Assembly (NCBI RefSeq): GCF_037975245.1
Contig: NC_092562.1
Coordinates: forward strand, 13,147,501 to 13,200,000
Reading direction: 5' to 3'
Source: Apostichopus japonicus
Lineage: Eukaryota; Echinodermata; Holothuroidea; Aspidochirotida; Stichopodidae
Length of the DNA stretch: 52,500 nt
Shown piece after piece: positions 1 through 13,500 of this stretch. Positions within the stretch are counted from its first letter, which is position 1. Every line of letters begins with the position of its first letter. Below the pieces are notes generated by a model, which had not been told where the DNA came from, made no database searches, and worked only from the letters and a program-made list of their open reading frames with translations. A program made the position numbers and the translations under genes.

Positions 1-131
1 CATAGTGTGCACTATCTTAAAAACACGAATCTATAACTGCAATGACCTCGCCGGGGATCCAATGCACATGACGGCAATTACTCTGGAGAGACAACCTCGA
101 TGCATAGCATGTTACCAAGACGATATAACAG
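1..131 (+). CDS. Gene A exon (partial), Cys-rich N-terminal module
   Basis: The window opens inside this exon, with the first full codon at base 2. The frame reads [18 protein letters not shown] and onward, ending at donor GTAAGC (132) in phase 1. It aligns with the gene B exon at 22643-22776 (IVCTVVQTRIYDCNDLAG), sharing the Cys residues and the PRCIAC motif. Many differences from B are replacements. Confidence 0.7.
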
Positions 132-3100
132 GTAAGCATATATTTTGACCGGTCAGGTATCGATCCCAGGACAGGTCAATTAATATAGGTTTCTAATGCC
201 ACAGTCTATGGTAGGCCATACGGGAAATAATTGCTGATATAATGTCCATACGAATTAAAATTATTACCGGTATTAATTCTATTTAATACCGGCATTAATT
301 CTCAGCCAATCACCATGTAGCTTCATATGCCAGTATTAAATAGAATTAATAGGAAATTAAATATAATTAATACGGGCATTATGTACAATTTATACGGGCA
401 TTAAATAGAAATAATACGGGCATGGATAGACCAATCACATCAGCGAATTTTGTTACCATGCTCTGAGCTAGTGTAAGCTTTAGTAAGAAGGATTTTATTT
501 GCAGATAGCGCTCTTTATGTAGGATCTCATTGCTTGTTTGGTTTCCTGTTTAGTATTTCTTCTTCGTAATGTTTTGCTTCTCATTTCGTGATCGTTTAAA
601 GTTGAATAGTATTAACTATTATTGTACGTTTGGTCTCTGCGGCTGCACTGTATGTATTGATATAGTTATGTATACTATTAAAACTAAAGATAAGAAAATA
701 TTAAATTGTTATGCAATGATTGAGTTGTATTGTAATATTAAAGAACTCACAAAATTATCATGTTCACTTGTATAATGTCAAATGAGTCAATAAAAGAGCT
801 GGAAAAAAAGGGGTACAACGCAATGGCATGCATGACAGACAAAGAACAATTTTTGCATGATTTTCGTCGAGATGCAAACGATACTTGTAGGTTATTGAAA
901 AATGTTGACCCTCAATCCCAGTCCGATGTTTTACCAGTTCGCAATGCTTTGAACTGTCTTGTTAGTCTTCGTAGAGCATTACGCTATTAATTATATCTAA
1001 TACCCGTATTAATTCTATTTAATACCCATATTAATTTTATTTAATGCCCGTATTAATTATATTTAATTCCCGTATTAATTCTATTTAATACCAGTATTAA
1101 TTACATTTAATGCCCGTATTAATTCTATTTAATACCGGCATATGAAGCTACATGGTGATAATGCCGGTATTTAATAGAATTAATACCGGTTATAATTTTA
1201 ATTCGTATGGACATTAAATCAGCAATTATTCCCGTATGGCCTACCATAACCGTCACAAAATAGTGTGAGCTCCAAACGCTGTTGATACCTATTTGGGGAA
1301 TTTTCGCAAATACAAAGTAAACTAGAACTTCATTTGCTTGCAAATACGCAGTATTGTAGTGCGCGCGGTGTGCTTGCAGTATTAGGAAGAACTTTTCGGT
1401 TGTTCATGGTGTGTTTTTTTTATTGGAGGGGGGGGGGGGGCTGGACAACACATCATGGAGTATATTTATGTAGGTACCTAGAAAGTGAGAGATCAGGGCA
1501 ATAATATGAATTAATATTAAATATGTATGCCTATGTGCCGCTTGAAATGTACACATTTTCTCAGTTATGTGTGTTATAATTAAAGGACATTGGGTACATT
1601 CATATGTGAGTGAATGGATGGGAAGGGTATACATATTCATTACCAAAGTTGGCACACCAGATCCTCCCCCCTCTTTTTCATCTCCTCCCCAGCCCCCTTC
1701 TCGATACATTCTACTCCTCTCTTTGCTTGCAATCAGATAATGAAATGGATTAATTCTTTACCAAGACATAACATCTATGGCGGGCCATCAGTCTCAAATC
1801 GTGGGAGATCGACTAATACCGATTTAAATCGACGTACACCAATTTCCTTCGAGTTATACCAGTTTCCAGCAGCTTAAATTGACTTCTACCGATTTAAATC
1901 GACATATACCAGTTTAATTCGACATATCATCGATTTAAATCGACATATACCAGTTTAATTCGATGATATTCGAATTAAATTGGTATATGTCAATTTAAAT
2001 CGACATATACCAGTTTAATTCGACTAATACCAGTTTAAATCGACATATACCGATTAAAATAAACATAAACCCATTTAAATCGATGATATGTAAAATAAAT
2101 CGATGATATGTCAATTTAAATCGACATCTACCAGTTTCAATCGATGATATGTCGAATTAAATCTGTAGAAGTCAATTTCCGTGGACTTATACCAGTTTCT
2201 AGCAACTCAAATTGACATACACTTAAATCGAAAGGTCATCGGTTTAGCTCATTAACATATTCCAAATCCCGATTACGGTGATGATTCACGTGTGAAGATA
2301 CATCACGTGCAAACACCTGACACGGCGGGCGAATAATTAAATAGTTCCAAAATTACAAAGCTCGCAAGCTAGCAAGGGTGTTCATCATGATTATGTCAAT
2401 GGTAATTATGAACAATAAACAATTAAACAGGGGCGTATCCAGGATTTTCCAATAGGGGGGGCGCCAGGCATGAATGATCGCCGTCCTGGGGGATGGGTCT
2501 AAGGGGAGGGGTGTACAATTTTTGCTTTCAAAGAAGGGCTGAAATGCAAAATGGTGTCATATGCATGGGCGGCGATCCGTACTTCCGAGTGGGGGGGGGG
2601 GAGGGGATATGACCTTGTTGACTATCTAAGCGTAGCGCCACCATGAGTTGGCGCGAAGCGTACAAGAAAATTTTGGGATTAACAAACCCTCTAGATGGCC
2701 GGAAACGGCACTTCCCGAGGTTTCCAAGCGGCATATACCCAACTTTAAAATAGGGATGTCATGTCCGAAATATCTCATAATCAGGATCCAAAATACTTTT
2801 TTTTTTAATTTCGGGTGTTATTTTGGGAAAATTGCCCCTGTCAATCTTGTTTCAGGCGCAACGTTATAGAATGTTCGAGAGCTCTGTTATATTATTCGAT
2901 GAAGAAAATGGCCTTATGCAGGCTATTATAGGCCTATACACATGCAATACACAATTACACATAGTTACATTCCTAGGTACCGATTGCTAGGGCATCCAGG
3001 TGAAACGTGTATTAAGCATTACCCTGGTTACATGAGATTCTCAGCTGTTCGAGGGAACATGTACGTGTGTAGGCCTACTATAGGGCCTATATGAATACTA

Positions 3101-3667
3101 TGAGCGTGCATATATGTACTATATCAATACCGTGGGCGCAATAATACATTTTGTTGTTATAGGGCCAATGAAGCCTACAGTCAACTATTTTTGCTTTATA
3201 AAGACGCTTTATTTGAAAAGATCGCACTGCGTTTATGGTAGGCGAGAAATGAAGCTAAAAAAGAGCCGTACATTAACGAAGATGCATAAATGTAGGCATG
3301 AAAATATTCTTATCCCTGGCATTTGGTGGGGGGGGGATATGGTGCATTACATCCCCTCCACCCATTTTCATGGGGGGATATATCCCCCCTCCACCCAGGA
3401 TCGCCGCCCATGGCCATATGTGATCCATTTTTCGACCTTAATAATAAGCAACATTTCCAGTAAATATGGACACAAAATGCACAATTTAGTATGGCTGGCA
3501 TGTCATTTAGTGTTTATAGTGATAATACAAATACAATTACCATCTATGTTTCTAAAACTATTATGCCGCCGAACTTCGCCAGAACCTTTTTTTGGCAAAC
3601 AAAAAATAAAGCATACGGGAGGGGGGGGGGGGTTGAGCGATCACCGACATCTCACATAAAGGTCGTC

Positions 3668-3698
<31 letters not shown>

Positions 3699-6600
3699 GC
3701 TAAACTTTTTTTTTTTTTTTGGTGACGGCCAATAGGGGGGGCGCGCGCCTGTTGCGCCCCCCCCCCTGGATACGCCCCTGATTAAATGCAAAAATAAAAA
3801 AATCGGTGTAACAATAAGGCTGAAAAACTGATATGTTAATGACCTGCAATTTTCTCAATGCAAACTGGGCTTGTCTGCTCAAACACGTGGAGCTTTAGTA
3901 TAGGAATACACATGCAACTGCATAGGCCTACAGTACGTACACATATGCAATAACCTACTCCAGTTACACCATAAACAAAGATGATATTGTTCTGCAGTGA
4001 GACCTACTGTAAGGTTACGTTTTACTGTAGCTAAATATATACGGGGGTTTAACAATTACAGTATTCATGCTTACAAATTTATTCAATCTCTGTGCACCTC
4101 ACTCGTGTGAGGTATGTAGAGTTCAAATATGCTTACAAAGTTCATATGACAACAACGTTGACAAAAAGAATTAAAAAAATAATGCTTACATGTAAAATGG
4201 TGGCGCCAGGCCCCAGACGTATAAGAAGAAAAAGAAATGTGGACGGAAATGCGTTACAGGTGGCACAGTAATTACTGAAAGTTCTTTCTTACTGCAAATT
4301 TAAAAATTTAAAAATTAAAAATTAAATTTATAAAATTAAAAAAGAAAATTGGGAATTAAAAAAATAATAATACATGTAACCATTTTTGTAGATACTGCAC
4401 ATTTTCACCTGTCGGAATCGTAGTGTGTAACAGCCTTCCAGTAAGTACTGTGCTAACTGTAACACATGTTACCGTGTTGCGAACAAAGCGCTGTAGTTAC
4501 TGATGCACGGTTGTGGAACATGAACACTAGTTTCTGTACTAGCTAAGAGTATCGGGTTTTTTTTATGACAATGCATAACAACTGAAAACAACAAGAGCAA
4601 CCGCTGAATATAACGCAATCCAATCAGGATGGACGAAATGGTGATTTACTGGCCCAAAAGTACAACCATGGCGTTTGAATGCAATCAAAAGTGAGTGAAT
4701 GAAATAGAAAAGCATTTGTTTCGGATGAATATAAGTCGTACGGCTGAATGCAAACAATGTTTATGAATGCAGCGACGGAAAACGAATCATTGAAACAATA
4801 TCCTTCAGCAAAACTTGGCAGTGGATTGGAACATTCAAAATGTACCACGAAGAAATATTGACTTTAGATAACTACAAGTGGCACTGATGGAATTGGTGCC
4901 GAATAAACAATGACTATACAGAAAGCGAAAAAGGTACAGAGAGACGACGAACGAATTACAAATGTTTGTGAAACTGATAGTCGTTTTAGGAGGTCCGAAG
5001 TCTTTGTCGAGACCGGTGTTGTGAGCCTTGTTTGTTTTAAATATTAATTTAATTATATATATATGTTTGTGTGTGCGGTTTCTTTATTTTTTCTCATTAC
5101 AGGAGAAGTTTACATATTTGTCACATTTGACGGTCAAACAAATGTCCAACTACTATACTGGGATGGCACAAATCCAATAACAGTGTCTTCTGTATCAGTA
5201 TTTACGATGACTAGATTTGCACAGCAGGCTGCACGAGTTTATTGTGTCGATGTTGCAGATGACTACGTGTATTTCCTTATCGCTACCGACCCAGGTAGCG
5301 ATAATACACAATATGAATTATCCAGGTACCCGATAGGACCTTGGTTAGATGGTTCACAAAATGGACGAGATGGCATAGAACCGTTGGGACCGGAGGGAAG
5401 CGACGGTGACCTCTCTGGTTGCGTAAATGGATTGTCTGTGTGTGGCTCAGCCTGTCAAGCTCCATGTGGTACGTTATCTATTATTGCTTAGCGCGGTGGT
5501 TTCTAATCTAGGCGTAATTTACGCCCGGGTGGGGGTAATGATCAGATGTTTTGAAGGGGTGGGATATAGACGGTTGGGGATGGGGTAAGGTCACTGCTTC
5601 TGACAGAAAAAAACTATGAACGTAGAAATTGGAGTGAGCGCCATTGATTATGACTGTTTGTATTTTGGTTTTTGAATTACGAAATATATATAAACTGCTA
5701 TTGTGCGACTTTTGGCGAACGAAATACCATGCAAATAAGTGCAACCTCCCGATAGATTTCGTCCAAAGCACGATGTTACTTGTGTGCCATGAAGTGAAGT
5801 GTACTGTTAACTTACTAAAAGTTAATACACTCCTACAAGAGGAAACTAAAATGAACCGTTTTTCCAACCATGTTAGTAATGGCCGTTTCATAATGATAGG
5901 ACATACGTGGGTTAATAGAACATGAAAGAGATATCCTTGTGGCTAGCAATGCCAAGAATGGTAGCGAACTACTGTGGTAGGCACGATCATTATGACAAAT
6001 CCTTGGTAAATCATAAACTGGCAACAAATTGAACTTACGCTACCAACGAGCAAACGCGTTAAGATAAAGCCATGGGTCCATTTGTTTTGTCATTTCGAAA
6101 TTCCAAGTATTAATTTCAAGTACCGGTTATGTTTGCGAAGTTTGCGTACCTGTAGTCGTGCTGACGACGTACTATTAATGTGTACGACCACGTTAGTTCC
6201 ATCAAATCGTCACAAGAATATGTCCAAAGCCTAAATACAAGTAAGTGGTGTTAGAAATAAATGAAATCAAATCAAGTCAGATGGCCGAAAGCTTCTACAT
6301 AGATCTATTCTACCGGGTAGATTAGAAGCCGTGTATAAGAAGCCGTGTTGATCATAAAAAACTTCTTAGTTAGTGACACGTTTTAAAGGTGAGTATAGCC
6401 ATAAAGGTTTTATATGATTAGTTATCGTATGCGGCGACATGTCACTATTGTGGAAACCGGAACATGCAATGACATAATTTCTGCTGATCTTTTTAAACAA
6501 CTGACGTAGGCGGAGTTATTAGCGCGTCGCCCCCCAACCAATTATTTTTGTGAAAATTCGGGCAATATGCTGAGAATTTTTCGGGCACCTACTGGAAGAA

Positions 6601-9419
6601 GAATAATTTGCAGTGTGTTTTTTTTTTCTTTTTTGGTGAAAATTCGGCAATATGCAGAGAATTTTTCGGGCATCTACTGAAAAATAATAATTTGCAATGT
6701 GTTTTTCAATTTTTTGGTGAAAATTTTGGCAATATGCTGAGAATTTTTCGAGCACCTACTGAAAGAAGAAGAATTTGCAATGTGTTTTTCAATTTTTGGG
6801 TGAAAATTCGGGCAATATATGCTGAGAATTTTTTCGGGCACCTACTGAAAGAATAATAATTTGCAGTGTGTTTTTCAATTTTTTTTGTGAAAATTTTGGC
6901 AATATACTTAGAATTTTTCGGGCACCTACCAGTGGCGGAGCGTCCATACAATCAGAGGGGGCCGATGAACCCCCCCCGACGGACTCAAATGGACTGCTGG
7001 CGCCCTTTTCAGCTTTTTACCACTTTCTAGTTATTCGCGATTATTGACTTTTTTTATTGCGCTCTGAAATACCTATTGACATTTGTCACATTTTGTTTGG
7101 TGCAATTTTCTGAGAAATGGCGATGACACCTATTTATTCTTCGTTTATCTGCAAAATAGCTAGGCCTGGGAAGGGTAATTTCCGGCGATCTAGGGAGTAT
7201 CTTTACTCCAAAAATGTTTGTACGCTCCGCGCCAATTACCGGTGGTGGCGCTCCGCTTAGATAGTGTCGAAAGCGCCCCTACAGAGCATTCTCTCCCCCC
7301 TGACCAATACCCCTAGCTACGCCACTGGCACCTACTGAAAAGAAGAAGAATTTACAACGTGTTTTTCAATAGTTAAACTTATATTATGATCATTATTGTT
7401 GTAACGACTTCCCCAATAATTATTACCAATATGGAAGGGTAATAACACGAAAGGTTTAATGTTATTGGCATGTGATGTAATAAGCGATGAATGCCTATAT
7501 GATATGCACATTGATATGTGGAACGCGCGCGGAGCGCGCGAAAAATTTTGGTTATATTTTTCGGGCAAGTCGTTACAGCCCCCCCAAATCAAATGAGGCT
7601 CCTACGCCTATGATAGCCATAAAGGTTTTATATGATTAGTTATTGTAGGCGGCGACATGTCACTATTGTGGAAACCGGAACATGCAATGACATAATTTCT
7701 GCTGATCTTGTTAAACAACTGACGTAGGCGGAGTTATTAGCGCGTCGTCTGAATTTGTGTCTCTTTTATTTTTAAAGAAGGTTCTCTTTTTAAGAATCCT
7801 AACTGTTAAAGTCCCAATGCATGTTTGCTGATGAATTTCGGAAATTAAACTTCCGAAGTAGATTAAATCTTTCTCATTCTAAATGCACACTGACCAGGTG
7901 GTTTTAATGGAGAAAAGCTGTCGAAATCGAACGAAAGAAATTTATATTCTGTTGCCCTTATGGCGCGAGCGATTTACCGTAAAATCACTGCGACTGCGTA
8001 TGTCAGCATGTTCATTACACAAATGTAACAAAATAGTGTACACATTCGGCCCGATCAAAAATTTAATGCAGTCCTATCATCCACCTATTACAATTCCACG
8101 GAGGAAACGTCTGAAAACACCTGTTTATTCATTGCAATGGAAGGAAATGACACCATTTCGCAAGCTACATCGGTAATACCGAGAGAAAGTTATTATTCAA
8201 GAGAACGGACCTAAGACAGGGTAGCCACGAAAGTGAAAGAAGTCCTAGGCCTCACGGTCGTTACAAACAAAATAAAATGATTGGCGCATGATCTGTTGGG
8301 TGGGCCTTGTATATTGTGATTGAAGTTTGCAAAATCAAAGGACTCGTAAAAAATTGGCGAATTTTATTCAGCTCAATTTTTTTTTATAAAAATAGTGAAT
8401 ATTAATATGAAAATTGCATAGAACGTTGTCACTTTCACTGAGAATTTGGTAGACAAGTACTGAGAATTTAATCAATTTAATGTAAAAGCCATACCTTGCA
8501 CAGTATCGTTGTTCAGATGAATCATATAACGACGGACTGACGTCTCGATGTTAACGTTCTAATTCCAGGCTCAGTAACGCCGATGATATGCATTTACGTG
8601 TAACCGAGCTGCAATTTACAAGGGAATTGATACGATTCCTTAGAAGGTGGCGTACGTTTTGGTAGTATACCACCTTTTGTCGTAGCACATGTCCAAATAT
8701 CGTTTATTGGATAGATGGCTTTTGGGTTTCATAGAGGTTCACAGAATGGAAACAAGATGTGATATCGTGCGTTCCACTCACAGCAACGATGGGACATTTA
8801 AAAGTCGCATGTGTGTATACCTTCAAAATACCGCTACCATGTAACGCGTCAAATGCTATTAAAATATGACAAAGATGAATGTCTGGAACTACAAAATCTA
8901 CATAATGTTAAAAGTCTTTTCATATTTTTGTCTCCTCCATGGCGATGTAAATATTTCTGTTACTATTAGATTCCGCGGCATGCGGATGCAGTGCAGGTCC
9001 CCCTGTATGTGGCTTCTGTTTCGACGATGCGGGCGGTGGTACATGTCAATGCGAGAACTCTGCAACACCGAACTGTGCTGATCCTGACCTTGCAGGCGAA
9101 TGTCGGGGTAAGTATATAGTCCTATCTATTGTTGAAGGATGAACTTTAGGCACAACGTTGACATCCTTCTTATTAACCAAGACCATTACGAAGTACTACT
9201 ACTAACACTATTACTTTGAATTTCTTGCAATGACCCTTCCATGAAACTGAAGCACATTAATTAAAGTGGCTGGCCTACTTAGTCTAACGCAAATCAGGAA
9301 ACTTTCACAGATTCAACACAAAGTAAATTAGGGTAATATTGGGGTTATAGGGACTTATTGTTTACAATAAGTTAACAAACCGTCAGGGACGAATGCTGTT
9401 GATACTTTAAACAGACAGG

Positions 9420-9479
<60 letters not shown>

Positions 9480-9481
9480 CC

Positions 9482-9558
<77 letters not shown>

Positions 9559-10469
9559 TTTATCCTTCGTCTTTGAACAAAATAGTCGCAATACCACGTA
9601 TCGATGCCTGCTGCTTGGTTAAAAACCCTCTTGCACTGCGACGAAGTGGAGGTGATGTATGTGTGGTGGGTGTTACGACAGTAGCAGGAACCATCGAAGT
9701 TGACAGAGCGGCGCGTACAGGACGATGGCTTAAACTCCCCATACATACTGTAAAGAGCAATGCTGTCTCGTCTCCTTATTATGATGGTTTCTCTGCGGCG
9801 GTGCCACCTAAAGCAAGAGGGAGACGCTTCGGGGTTTACCGAGCTTATTTTGATCCAGATGATGACAGTAAACTGGAAGAGTGGATACCATGCATTGCAA
9901 CCGAAAACAGTGGTATGTGTTATAATAATTTACGTTCAAGTTGCTATGTTGTTCCTGTAAAAATAAAGGAATGTATCATATATATATATATATGCCAATG
10001 GTTTCCCAGTCAATGAAATGGTCATATTTTTGTAGATGTTTGCGTGAGCTGTTATCCACCTTTATCCCTATCAGAACTAGGACTTGTTTGTCTCGATACT
10101 TTCGGGACTTTGACGATATTATTATAAACCACGACTACAATGGGGAGGGGGAAGGGCGAGTGGGGGAGGTGGGGAAAGGCCAATGCTAATCTAACCCCTC
10201 GGTTCTAACCCTTCCCGCACTCCTTTTCGTCAGGTATATCGGTCAGGGGTATAAAAGTGGGGAGAGGGGGCGAACAGTTTGGAAGCAAAAATGCACCTGT
10301 AAAAAGTGTACTTCACGGGATATTTAGGATGTTACTGACCACGTTCTACCCCCACCCCTCCCTCCTTCACCCTCACATCCACACCCACGAGTCAGAAGTG
10401 GACCAAACTTTTATTTATGAAGAAGAAATGCATGAAATTAAAAATAGTGACAAACCTTTAATGCCATGT

Positions 10470-10568
<99 letters not shown>

Positions 10569-13500
10569 CATGGCATTAAAGGTTTGTGATAAATTGTCAA
10601 TAAGCAAAATTCATAAATTTGCTCTCAGTATCCGTTGTTATTTTTTGTTTGTTTTCTTCCTTGAAGGATTCGTCAACACACTTCATACATACACCATAAG
10701 TCAAAACACAAGCGTATCCCTCGGAGCTGAGTTATCCACAAACCTGGTTAGATTTGAACCATCTCTCAGATGGCGTTGCACAACCTTCGGCGGACATGTT
10801 CCAAACGCTCCTGTGCCAGTCCCATCATGCGATGGGAAGCTATACTGTCCAGTGTCTGGTAGCGAACAATCCGATAGTATCTATGAAGTTTATCGTCCAG
10901 GGAGAGAGAAGCTGACATGGCATCCACTCTTTTATCTCTTTGTTAGAAGTAAGTTCCTACAAAATGTCGGTATGTTATCGTTTCTGATATTCTTATTGAC
11001 CCCTTCCAAACACCAACCCCATTCCCTGCCTGACCCTTTCCCACTACCCTTTCGCCCAGTTTGTACAGTTATTGCCGAGGATAAACAATGGCTGGATATT
11101 TGTCACCAAGGTGGATACGTCATATCAGCACAGCCGTTTTTCATACAGTTAAAGCCTACGACTTTTAAAGCTTCCGTGAGAACACAGCCAAGACCCACGC
11201 ATCTAGATATTGCAGCGCTGTAATGATTGATCAGGTCCACACATATTGTGTGCTATATACTACTTGTCGTTGTTAGAGTTAAATGTTCACCAATACCACA
11301 AAACGCCCTTCTCATTTATATCCATACAGGTTGTGATGATGGATTGTTTGGTGCTGACTGTGCTCTCACATGTGGTACGTGTGTAAATGGTGTTTGTGAT
11401 GACGTCAACGGACTTTGTAATTGCTACCCAGGATTTACTGGAGATGAATGCGACGAGGGTAAGAGCCTCTTATCCAAATTTGATAATAATGTTGTAATAA
11501 CCAAACATTAGAATGCTGTCCGCTATTTTTATCCTTCGAGTATCTTTTAGCCAACCACTTGTTCCCAAAGAATAATAACCTTTTATAGTTAAGGTTTGTG
11601 CAGAAACCAAAAGTAACCGGTTCATAATGAACTTTGCTGAAACCTAATTGGAAATAAGTCCATTAGTTAAACGTTGCTTTTCTATATGTGTGATATATGA
11701 AACATGAACACGTGACTGATTAGGTTGGTTAATTACAATCTTACTAATTGGAATTTAGAGGAACAATCGATGTAGGTTGTCAGACATAATTACATAATTG
11801 TAAGAAGTTATGTTTAGCAATAAACCGTCAGTTGCCAACTATATTGCTGTATTAAAAGGAAACTTGTCTGACTATTTTAATCTTAGACTGTATTGATTGG
11901 TTACTGATTGATTGATAGAATGATTGAATAATTGATGGATTGTTTGATGGATAGCAGGATGACTTTATGGATTTATAGTTGGATGGATGTGTGGATGGTT
12001 GGATAAATTCACGGCTCGATTGATTGATTGATGGACGGATTAATTGATGATCGATGAATTGAATGATATTGCACTTGATTCTTTGTGTTATCACTGGACA
12101 GATGGATGTCTTGATGGATTGACTGTGAATGAAAGTGTTTGATTGATTTGACTATTTAATTGATGGATGGATGGATGGATGAATTTCTGGATTGATTGAC
12201 AGATGGGTGGCTTGAATGACTGACTGCGATTAATTTACTGCACTTTATTTATGATTGATTGAACGATCGATATGTTGCTTGATTGGTTGAAGGATTTAAT
12301 TGATTGACAGATGGTTTGATTGATTTACTGCAGTTATTTGAATGCACTTGATTGATGGATGGATGGATGTATGATTTGATTCATTGATTGACTGATGGAT
12401 CGATTGATTGACTGACGAATTTGTTTGCTTCTTTGCTTATTGTTTTCTGTCTATGTTATCAAACCGTGTTCATCGTTGTGTTATTCATGACATTCAATAT
12501 CCCTTTCCTATTTTCTTCCTTCTATTTAGCTTGCGCTGCAGGCCAAATCGGGAAAGGTTGTACATACGCGTGCAGTGATGTATTTCCAGGGAGTGATTGC
12601 AGTAACATTTTGATCTGTAACCCCGGCAAGGTCGGGTGTAAATGTTATCCAGGATTACAAGCTCCTGATTGCATTAAGCGTAAGTCTTAAAATCTTATAA
12701 AGCAGAGACTGGAGCAGTGCAGGCAAATGTGTCATTCCCCCTTCCACCAATGTGTCACCCCCCCAATGTGTCACCCCCCCCCCCAACGTATACCGGTACT
12801 AAATCGTTGAGGCTTTTTCTTTCTTAGAGGGTAACATAATATTTTAGATTTTTAGAAAATGCAAGGCGCATTTCAATATTTCCCTTGTCAACGATAACCT
12901 GTCAAACATAGAAACAGTCCTTCCATATGGCAGCAGCTGAACAGCGCCCTGACAGTTGATCTCACAGGTCCCCACCTTTACACCTGGGTGAAGAGAGGCA
13001 ATGGAAATAAAGTGCGTCGCCCAAGGACACAACTTGATGATCTGGCCAGGACTCGAACCTGCAAACCTTAGATCACAAATCGACTGCGTTAACCACTTGA
13101 CCGCAACACTCTCTCAAATACCTCCTTCATACGACTCCTCCTTCACCATAATATTTTTTTTTCTGTTGTATAATAATGATAATACATTGCAAGAGGTTGA
13201 AACCAAATCATGGAATACATCGTTGTATAATAATGCAAGGTACTTAGACAAATTCGATCGACAGGATATCTGTCATAATTTTTTTTGTCTACAACATAAC
13301 GATTCGCTTAATGGCATGGTATATGCGTCTGAACCAACTTGTACCCAAAATTCTCGGTCGTTATAGGTATCACAATACACTTATTATGAAAAGGATGGGA
13401 TATACGAAAAACACTACCATCTCAAATAACAAAATAAGTGCAGTCTAATACCGATACTGTTTGTTTTTTTGGGTATTTATTATTGGTATTTATTTCTTTT

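Larger units (their letters stand above)
132..5102 (+). other. Gene A intron with several insertions absent from B
   Basis: This intron is about 5 kb, against about 1.7 kb for the B counterpart (22777-24501). Bases 132-206 and 1249-1765 are paralogous to B 22777-23370, and 4557-5102 to B 23975-24501. The extra material is an inverted-repeat element (207-1248), a degenerate tandem repeat (1785-2245), a TIR element (2428-3780) and about 0.8 kb of AT-rich sequence (3781-4556) in which I recognise nothing. Confidence 0.65.
6395..7747. repeat. 135-bp direct repeat flanking a 1,083-bp insertion
   Basis: Bases 6395-6529 and 7613-7747 are near-identical 135-bp copies running from ATAGCCATAAAGG to GCGCGTCG. 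Gene B holds a single copy (25778-25912) with nothing inserted. The insert, 6530-7612, consists of the 82-bp minisatellite element with its right end GCTCCTACGCCTATG. A MITE (6930-7327) is nested inside it. Confidence 0.85.

Noticed and set aside
6519-6951. Minus-strand frames across the 82-bp arrays (also at 50553-51310)
   Set aside because: Repeat-driven frames ([15 protein letters not shown]) that shift with unit length; no start or splice context.
7883-8176. 97-codon frame with a partly similar frame at 26126
   Set aside because: Intronic; the two copies differ by indels that change the start and frame.
9372-10600. YIYIYI-type open frames, also at 14128, 20676, 27514, 33601 and 42468
   Set aside because: Translations of (TA)n tracts; no coding value.
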